Positions 58,418 to 64,000 of a stretch of DNA of 64,000 nucleotides are shown here, piece by piece (within the stretch, counting starts at the first letter, position 1; every line of letters begins with the position of its first letter). This DNA is from Erysipelotrichaceae bacterium (lineage in GTDB: Bacteria > Bacillota_I > Bacilli_A > Erysipelotrichales > Erysipelotrichaceae), in contig JAFWFS010000005.1 in the NCBI GenBank assembly GCA_017515475.1, positions 55,330 through 119,329 on the forward strand, read 5' to 3'. The notes under the pieces are model-generated. The model worked only from the letters and a program-made list of their open reading frames with translations. It had not been told where the DNA came from and ran no database searches. A program made the translations under genes and the position numbers.

Positions 58418-60754
58418 ATGGGTTTATTAGATAAATTCTTTAATAGCGATAAAAAGATTCTGAATGAAGTTGAAAGAGCCGTCATACCTGTCGATGCCCT
58501 GAAGGACCAGATGGCGGCTTTAAGTGACGAACAGCTGAGAGAAAAGACCGTTGAATTCAGGAAGCGTCTGGATGACGGAGAGACCCTGGATGATATTCAG
58601 GTCGAAGCTTTTGCGGTGGCAAGAGAAGCTGCCAGAAGAGTGATCGGAGAATATCCTTTCTTCTGTCAGCTGGAAGGCGCATACGTTCTGCACCGCGGCG
58701 ACATCGCCGAGATGAAGACCGGTGAAGGCAAGACCCTGACTTCGGTCATGGCCGTCTATCTGAATGCCTTGCCTGGGGACGGCGTTCATGTCATAACGGT
58801 CAACGAATATCTGGCGCAAAGAGACAGCGAGTGGATGGGAGCTATCCATAGGTTTTTAGGACTTACTGTCGGTCTGAACCTGAGATCCATGACTCCGGCC
58901 GAGAAGCGCAAGGCCTATGAATGCGACATTACCTATACGACGAATGCGGAAGTCGGTTTCGACTATCTGCGTGACAATATGGTTACCAGAGTGGAAGACA
59001 GGGTCTTAAGGACGCTCAATTTTGCCCTAGTAGATGAAGTCGACTCGATCCTGATCGATGAATCAAGGACTCCTTTGATCATTTCGGGAGGAGAGAAGAA
59101 GACCGCCAATCAGTATATCAATGCGGACAGATTCGTGAAACGTCTTAAGAAGGATGAAGACTACGTCATCGATGTCAAGGACAGGAATGTCCAGCTGACC
59201 GAGGAAGGCGTTCACAAGGGCGAGAGAGCCTTTGGCGTGGAGAACCTTTACGATCTGGAAAACACTTCCCTGGTTCACTACATCAATCAGGCTTTAAAGG
59301 CCAACTACATCATGTCCAGGGACGTAGAATACGTCGTTGAAGATCAGGAGGTCATCATCGTCGACCAGAATACCGGACGTAAGATGCCGGGCAGAGAGTA
59401 TTCCGACGGTCTGCATCAGGCGATTCAGGCTAAGGAAGGTGTTCCGATCAAACAGGAAACAACTACGCTGGCGACAATTACCTATCAGAACTTCTTCCGT
59501 CTCTACAACAAGCTTGCGGGTATGACCGGTACAGCCAAGACTGAAGAGGAAGAGTTCCTTTCCATCTACAACATGCGGGTCGTAGAAATACCTACCAACA
59601 GACCTGTGATAAGAATCGACAATGCCGACCTGGTATTCGGTACGAAGAAGGCGAAATACCATGCCCTGCTGGAAGAAGTAAAAGAGCTTTATGCGAAAGG
59701 ACAGCCTGTCCTTGTGGGTACGATATCCGTCGAAACATCTGAACTGATATCCAGGATGTTCAAGCAGGCCAGAATCAGGCATGAAGTACTCAATGCCAAG
59801 AACCACGCCAGAGAAGCGGATATCATCGCCAAGGCCGGCAGAGAAGGTTCTGTCACCATAGCCACCAACATGGCAGGCCGTGGAACCGACATCAAACTGA
59901 CCGACAGATCACGTGAACTGGGAGGACTGGCGGTCATCGGTTCAGAACGTCATGAATCCAGACGTATCGATAACCAGCTGAGAGGACGTTCCGGAAGACA
60001 GGGAGATCCTGGCTATTCCCGTTTCTATGTGTCTCTGGAAGATGAACTGATGGTCAGATTCGGATCCGAACGTATTTCCGGACTGTTTGCTCAGATGGGA
60101 GATATTCCGATCGAAAACAAGACCGTTACCAAGGCCATCTCAAGCGCACAGAAACGTGTTGAAGGTCTTAACTTCGACATCCGTAAGGCACTGCTGGACT
60201 ATGACGATGTCATGCGTCAGCAAAGAGAAACGATGTACGCTCAGCGCAACTTCATTCTGGAAAACGAGGACATACATTCCGTTGTTGAGAACATGTTCAA
60301 GAGAGAGATGGAAAACATCGTTGAATCCAATGTCAGTGTCGACGGCAAGAAGGAGATCATTGATACCGAATCGATCGCCAGACGTCTTAACAACATGGGT
60401 GTTTCCGGCTTTGATCAGAAGATGATCGAAGGCCTGAACAGGGAAGAAACCATTGCCAAGTGTCTGGAGGCTTCTTTCGGTGCCTATGAGAACAAGATCA
60501 AGCCGGTAAGGAAGCAGATCCTGCCGGTAGAAAGAACGATGGTTCTAAGACTGATGGACCGCGCCTGGCAGAATCAGATCGATGTCATGTCCAAACTGAG
60601 AGAAGGCATTCATCTGCGTTCCTATGCGCAGAACAATCCTCTGCAGGCATATGTGGAAGAGGGCTATGAACTCTTTGAAATGATGATGAATACGATATCC
60701 AACGATGTCGTAACTTTCTGCAATAATCTGAAAATCGTTATAAAGGAGAAATAA
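58418..60754 (+). CDS. secA: Preprotein translocase ATPase SecA
   Basis: 778 residues from ATG 58418 (GGAG 5 bases upstream; reading from 58343 adds unsupported residues). Motor of Sec export. Walker A GEGKT (102-106), DEVD (206-209), TMAGRGTDIKL-type motif and RGRSGRQGDPG. It ends at NNLKIVIKEK without the zinc-binding SEC-C tail, as in many short SecA proteins. Directly followed by prfB, a common order. Confidence 0.97.
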   Translation: MGLLDKFFNSDKKILNEVERAVIPVDALKDQMAALSDEQLREKTVEFRKRLDDGETLDDIQVEAFAVAREAARRVIGEYPFFCQLEGAYVLHRGDIAEMKTGEGKTLTSVMAVYLNALPGDGVHVITVNEYLAQRDSEWMGAIHRFLGLTVGLNLRSMTPAEKRKAYECDITYTTNAEVGFDYLRDNMVTRVEDRVLRTLNFALVDEVDSILIDESRTPLIISGGEKKTANQYINADRFVKRLKKDEDYVIDVKDRNVQLTEEGVHKGERAFGVENLYDLENTSLVHYINQALKANYIMSRDVEYVVEDQEVIIVDQNTGRKMPGREYSDGLHQAIQAKEGVPIKQETTTLATITYQNFFRLYNKLAGMTGTAKTEEEEFLSIYNMRVVEIPTNRPVIRIDNADLVFGTKKAKYHALLEEVKELYAKGQPVLVGTISVETSELISRMFKQARIRHEVLNAKNHAREADIIAKAGREGSVTIATNMAGRGTDIKLTDRSRELGGLAVIGSERHESRRIDNQLRGRSGRQGDPGYSRFYVSLEDELMVRFGSERISGLFAQMGDIPIENKTVTKAISSAQKRVEGLNFDIRKALLDYDDVMRQQRETMYAQRNFILENEDIHSVVENMFKREMENIVESNVSVDGKKEIIDTESIARRLNNMGVSGFDQKMIEGLNREETIAKCLEASFGAYENKIKPVRKQILPVERTMVLRLMDRAWQNQIDVMSKLREGIHLRSYAQNNPLQAYVEEGYELFEMMMNTISNDVVTFCNNLKIVIKEK

Positions 60755-60755
60755 C

Positions 60756-61854
60756 GTGGAAATATACGAAATGAAACAAGGCCTGAACACTTCCTTAAAG
60801 AAGCTAAAAGATTTAGGCGACTCTCTTTGACCTCGCGTCTATCGATAATAAGCTAAACGAACTGGAACAGCGGCAGAGTTCAGAAACGTTCTGGTCGGAT
60901 CAGAAGAAAGCCCAGAGCGTTATCAAGGAATACAATACTTTAAAGGATCTGAGAAACAGGTATTATCGCAATGAGAAGGATATTACCTCTTTATTGAGTG
61001 AAGTCGATGAACTGACGAAGAACTACGATGCGGAGCTGTTTGATCTGCTGAACGAGGAATACAGTGAAGTCAGCAGGAACTTCGAGGACTTCGAAATCAA
61101 GGTCCTGCTGTCCAACGACTACGATCATTCCAACGCTTTGCTGGAAATACATCCGGGAGCGGGTGGAACAGAGTCTCAGGACTGGGCGGAGATGCTTTTT
61201 AGAATGTATCAGCGCTATGCCCAGAACAACGGCTACGGATTTGAGGTGATCGACTACGAAGAGGCCGACGAAGCGGGAATCAAGTCCTGTCTGGTCTGCA
61301 TCAAGGGAGACATGGCATACGGCTATCTTAAGGGAGAATCCGGTGTACACCGTCTGGTACGTATCTCGCCGTTTGACGCTTCCAGCAGAAGGCACACATC
61401 GTTTGCTTCGGTAGAGGTACTGCCTGAATTCAATAACGAGATCGATATCGAGATCAGGGATGAAGACCTGGAAGTCGATACAATGCGTTCTTCCGGAGCC
61501 GGCGGTCAGCACATCAACAAGACCGACTCTGCCGTTCGTATGAAACACATTCCGACCGGACTGATGGCATTTTCACAATCCGAGAGATCGCAGATCCTGA
61601 ATAGAGAGAAATGCCTGAGCATTCTGAAAGCCAAGCTATATCAGAAGGCAATCGAGGACAGAGAGAACGAGAAGAGAGCTCTGAAAGGTGAACAGAAGAA
61701 GATCGAATGGGGTTCGCAGATCCGTTCCTACGTATTCTGTCCTTATACTCTGGTAAAGGATCACCGTACCAATTATGAAGAAGGTAACGTGGATAAGGTC
61801 ATGAATGGAGATATCAGCAATTTCCTGTTCGCCTACCTGAAGTCACAGATTTAA
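60756..61854 (+). CDS. prfB: Peptide chain release factor 2, programmed +1 frameshift
   Basis: Two-part coding sequence: 60756-60827 and 60829-61854, 365 residues. It starts at GTG 60756 (AAAGGAG upstream). Codon 25 is TGA in the classic CTT-TGA-C slip site at 60825-60831; a +1 shift at 60828 restores the frame. RF2 recognises UAA/UGA. HPGAGGTESQDW, GAGGQHINKTDSAVR (GGQ loop) and the SPF motif (RISPFDASSRR) are present. Low RF2 leads to more shifting, which controls its own level. The internal Shine-Dalgarno-like element before the slip site is weak (TTAGGCGA). Confidence 0.95.
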
Positions 61855-61856
61855 TC

Positions 61857-63029
61857 ATGAAGAAAAACATCAGTCTCTTTACATTCGTTGCGCTGCTTTT
61901 GGGAATAATCTTCGGATTATTCTTTTCAGAATATGCGGGTCACATCGCCTTTATCGGAACCTGGTACATTACTTTCCTGAAATACATGATCGTTCCGGTC
62001 GTGTTTACCAGCATTACGGTATCCGTTTATGATTCCAGAAATCTGAAGAACCGGATGATCGTCAAGACAATCCTGCTGTTTGCGGCGATGTTCGTTGCGA
62101 CTTTCCTGCTTTCTTCATTGATTGTGACGATCGTCGATCCCGGAAGGGGATTTGTTCTGGAAGAAGTGGAATGGAACGGCTCCACGACACAGTTCGATCT
62201 GAAACAGATGTTTCTGAATCTGATTCCGAAGGATCTAAAGAAATTCATGACTGGTTCTTATCTGTTTTTCGTGATCGCGGTTTCTTTCCTGATTGGATAC
62301 CTGTGTTCCATGTTCAAGAGCGGAAACAGGCTGATAAGCGGGATCAGAAAGATTAAGGAATTCCTGTTCAGGATCCTGGAATATTTCATGTACCTGACGC
62401 CGTTTGCGGTATTCTCGCTGATTTCCGTAACGGTGGCACATTACGGTTCCGTGCTGCTTGGCGTTGGAGTCAGATACATTCTGACGGCATACCTGTGCGC
62501 ATTGACCGCGCTTGCTGTCGTCATGGTCCTTCCTGTTTTGGTCATCTGCAGGATGTCTCCGCTGACATTCATCAGAAAAGTCAACAGGATCTGGCTGATG
62601 ACGGTAACGACCTGCTCCTCGAGCGCTACTCTTCCTTATACGATCAAGACCTGCAAGGAAGAATTCAACATTCCGGAAGAGATTACAGATGTGGTTGTCC
62701 CTTTGGGATGTACGATCCACATGTGCGGCGGTGCAGTATCCTTTTCGTTGCTGGGACTGTTCTGTTCCAGGCTGTTTGGCGTTGAACTGACACTGTCAAG
62801 GTACCTGCTGATGCTGGTATCAGCCGTACTGATCAACATGTCCGCTCCCGGCATTCCTAACGGAGGCGTGGTGATCGGAGCGACTTATCTGCAGCTGCTG
62901 GGTATTCCTCTGGATTTCATCGGTTTCTATTCCGGCATCTACAAGCTGCTGGACATGGTCTATACCTCACTGAATGTAACCGGAGATATTACCGCCAACG
63001 TAATCATTAACCATATGAATCAGAAATAG
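61857..63029 (+). CDS. Dicarboxylate/amino acid:cation symporter (DAACS)
   Basis: 390 residues, eight membrane helices plus the two re-entrant hairpins: TTCSSSATLP (HP1), PLGCTIHMCGGAV and PGIPNGGVVIG (HP2). Imports glutamate, aspartate, serine/threonine or C4-dicarboxylates with sodium or protons. Shorter than GltP relatives, which is normal in Firmicutes. Starts 2 bases after prfB. Its terminator overlaps the end of the coding sequence. Confidence 0.92.
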   Translation: MKKNISLFTFVALLLGIIFGLFFSEYAGHIAFIGTWYITFLKYMIVPVVFTSITVSVYDSRNLKNRMIVKTILLFAAMFVATFLLSSLIVTIVDPGRGFVLEEVEWNGSTTQFDLKQMFLNLIPKDLKKFMTGSYLFFVIAVSFLIGYLCSMFKSGNRLISGIRKIKEFLFRILEYFMYLTPFAVFSLISVTVAHYGSVLLGVGVRYILTAYLCALTALAVVMVLPVLVICRMSPLTFIRKVNRIWLMTVTTCSSSATLPYTIKTCKEEFNIPEEITDVVVPLGCTIHMCGGAVSFSLLGLFCSRLFGVELTLSRYLLMLVSAVLINMSAPGIPNGGVVIGATYLQLLGIPLDFIGFYSGIYKLLDMVYTSLNVTGDITANVIINHMNQK

Positions 63030-63043
63030 GCATATGGTTTTTT
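63011..63043 (+). terminator. Terminator overlapping the end of the symporter gene
   Basis: CCATATG (63011-63017) pairs with CATATGG (63031-63037), then TTTTTT. The stop codon at 63027-63029 lies in the loop. Confidence 0.7.
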
Positions 63044-63052
63044 AAAACAATA

Positions 63053-63061
63053 TGCTATGAT
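63053..63061 (+). promoter_or_regulatory. Promoter of metG T-box transcript
   Basis: Extended -10 TGCTATGAT. The T-box RNA begins about 7 bases later. Confidence 0.5.
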
Positions 63062-63065
63062 AGAA

Positions 63066-63267
63066 ATAGCTTTGAAGGATAGATCGTTCATTCGATACTT
63101 ACAGAGAGCCGATGTCTGGTGAAAATCGGCAGGGAGAATGGGCGAAGATGGATCCGGAGCTTTCCGTACGATATGTAGGACGGGACGTAGACCTGCGTTA
63201 AGGGAATTAAGCGACAAGTAAAGGTGGTACCGCGCATTTGCGCCCTTGGAATCACCTTTTTATTTTT
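63066..63267 (+). promoter_or_regulatory. T-box leader of metG (specifier AUG)
   Basis: T-box core AAGGTGGTACCGCG at 63221-63234, stem I with AGAGAGCC and GGTGAAAAT, and ATG at 63138-63140 in the specifier loop (GGAGAATGGGC) matching methionine. Terminator half GGTG...CACC followed by TTTTTATTTTT. The reading GAA-TGG (Trp) would also fit the loop, but the downstream gene is MetRS. Confidence 0.9.
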
Positions 63268-63282
63268 GCGGAGGACAAGAGA

Positions 63283-64000
63283 ATGGAAAACAGAGGAAAG
63301 TATTACATCACGACAGCGATCGCCTATGCCAGCGGTAAGCCGCATATCGGCAACACCTATGAGATCATCATGGCCGATGCGATCGCACGTTACAGAAGGC
63401 TGCAGGGCTATGACGTAAGATTCCAGACAGGTACAGACGAGCATGGCCAGAAGATCGAGGAAAAGGCAAAGAAGGCGGGCATGACGCCTAAGGAATTCGT
63501 CGATGTTCAGGCCGGTGAAATCAAGAGGATCTTCGATCTGATGAATACTTCCTACGACAAGTTCATCCGTACCACCGATGACTATCACGAAAAGGAAGTG
63601 CAGAAGATCTTCAAGAAGCTCTACGATCAAGGAGATATCTACAAGAGCGAATACGAAGGATGGTATTGCACGCCGTGTGAGTCTTTCTGGACCGAATCGC
63701 AGCTCGTGGACGGCAAGTGTCCGACCTGCGGAGCTCCGGTGCACATGGAGAAAGAGGAGTCGTATTTCTTCAGGCTCAGCAAGTATCAGAAGCAGCTCGA
63801 AGACTACATCGAGAGTCATCCGGAATTCATTCAGCCTGAATCGCGCAAGAACGAGATGCTCAACAACTTCCTCAAGCCGGGTCTTCAGGATCTGTGCGTC
63901 TCCCGTACTTCCTTCAAGTGGGGCATCCCGGTCGATTTCGATCCGAAACACGTCGTATACGTCTGGATCGATGCGCTGTCCAACTACATCACCGGTTTAG
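63283..64000 (+). CDS. metG: Methionyl-tRNA synthetase, 3' end outside window
   Basis: 239 complete codons seen, open at the right edge. [22 protein letters not shown] holds the HIGH motif (HIGN); the zinc-type Cys set follows (CTPCESFW and CPTCGAP). The catalytic core is of the normal class I type. GAGGA is placed upstream of the ATG. Regulated by the T-box leader. Confidence 0.95.
   Translation, partial: MENRGKYYITTAIAYASGKPHIGNTYEIIMADAIARYRRLQGYDVRFQTGTDEHGQKIEEKAKKAGMTPKEFVDVQAGEIKRIFDLMNTSYDKFIRTTDDYHEKEVQKIFKKLYDQGDIYKSEYEGWYCTPCESFWTESQLVDGKCPTCGAPVHMEKEESYFFRLSKYQKQLEDYIESHPEFIQPESRKNEMLNNFLKPGLQDLCVSRTSFKWGIPVDFDPKHVVYVWIDALSNYITGL

Noticed and set aside
60756..60830. prfB N-terminal stop as a pseudogene
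   Set aside because: TGA at 60828 is the conserved RF2 frameshift signal and the remainder is intact.
63138..63141. Trp specifier (TGG) in the second T-box
   Set aside because: The downstream gene is methionyl-tRNA synthetase, so ATG is the sensible specifier.
1..64000. CRISPR array, insertion sequence or prophage
   Set aside because: No direct repeat-spacer series, transposase, integrase or phage gene was seen.

Overview
The window is ordinary chromosomal DNA of a low-to-mid GC Gram-positive (Firmicutes/Bacillota). Evidence: Bacillus-like gene order in several blocks (mfd-rqcP-divIC; tmk-holB-ricT-rsmI; ftsE-ftsX-M23 hydrolase-CtpB; comFA-comFC; secA-prfB), T-box leaders before leuS and metG, a c-di-AMP receptor DarA, tRNAs with encoded CCA, and anaerobe-type oxygen defence (flavodiiron protein, no catalase or superoxide dismutase). 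The mfd-divIC block lacks the sporulation genes found there in Bacillus, so a non-sporulating anaerobe is likely. My best guess is an Erysipelotrichia-type gut bacterium; this is inference. I see no insertion sequence, prophage or CRISPR array, and nearly every base belongs to a gene or its control region.

Layout. 1-3.2 kb: operon of an XpaC-like protein (5' end outside the window), an unknown protein and a two-module AAA+ ATPase. 3.3-11.1 kb: YegP-like protein (minus), then mnmE-tatD, an unknown membrane-anchored protein, pth, mfd, rqcP, divIC. 11.2-17.7 kb: Phd/PIN toxin-antitoxin pair running into a NUDIX gene, two unknowns, then tmk-holB-ricT-rsmI, DUF4298 and YdcF-like genes. 17.7-23 kb: tRNA-Leu(GAG), a flavoprotein with a PCP-reductase-like tail, a cytoplasmic 5'-nucleotidase-like enzyme, a divergent lipoprotein/membrane protein pair, tRNA-Leu(CAG). 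23-28.3 kb: typA, two U32 proteins (tRNA wobble hydroxylation type) and two SpoU methyltransferases. 28.4-31.8 kb (minus): acylphosphatase, four-domain flavodiiron protein, azlCD, darA. 32-38.2 kb: XRE membrane regulator behind a possible riboswitch, ftsEX-M23-CtpB and a metallo-hydrolase. 38.2-45 kb: T-box-leuS, PfkB kinase, CBS protein, DUF975/CmpB fusion, rplM-rpsI.

45.1-55 kb is the accessory centrepiece: a PRD regulator followed by a galactitol-type PTS (EIIA, EIIB, EIIC), its own HPr, a YcxB-like protein, an RpiB homologue, a triosephosphate isomerase homologue, a RuBisCO-like protein (RLP) without the loop-6 lysine, a lipoprotein, a class II aldolase and a HAD phosphatase. RLP plus TPI-like plus RpiB-like enzymes match the last three steps of known C4-ketose-phosphate routes (3-oxo-isoapionate-4-phosphate to L-erythrulose-1-P to D-erythrulose-4-P to D-erythrose-4-P). 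A PTS in place of the kinase would make a compact, apparently undescribed version. 55-64 kb: RNA methyltransferase (minus), comFA-comFC, a cold-shock protein, secA, prfB with its programmed frameshift, a dicarboxylate/amino-acid symporter, and T-box-metG (cut by the window end).

A second theme is transcription start design. At least nine transcription units have a TATAAT-like -10 box ending 6-8 bases before the start codon and no usable Shine-Dalgarno sequence. They should make leaderless mRNAs, next to other genes with strong AGGAGG sites.
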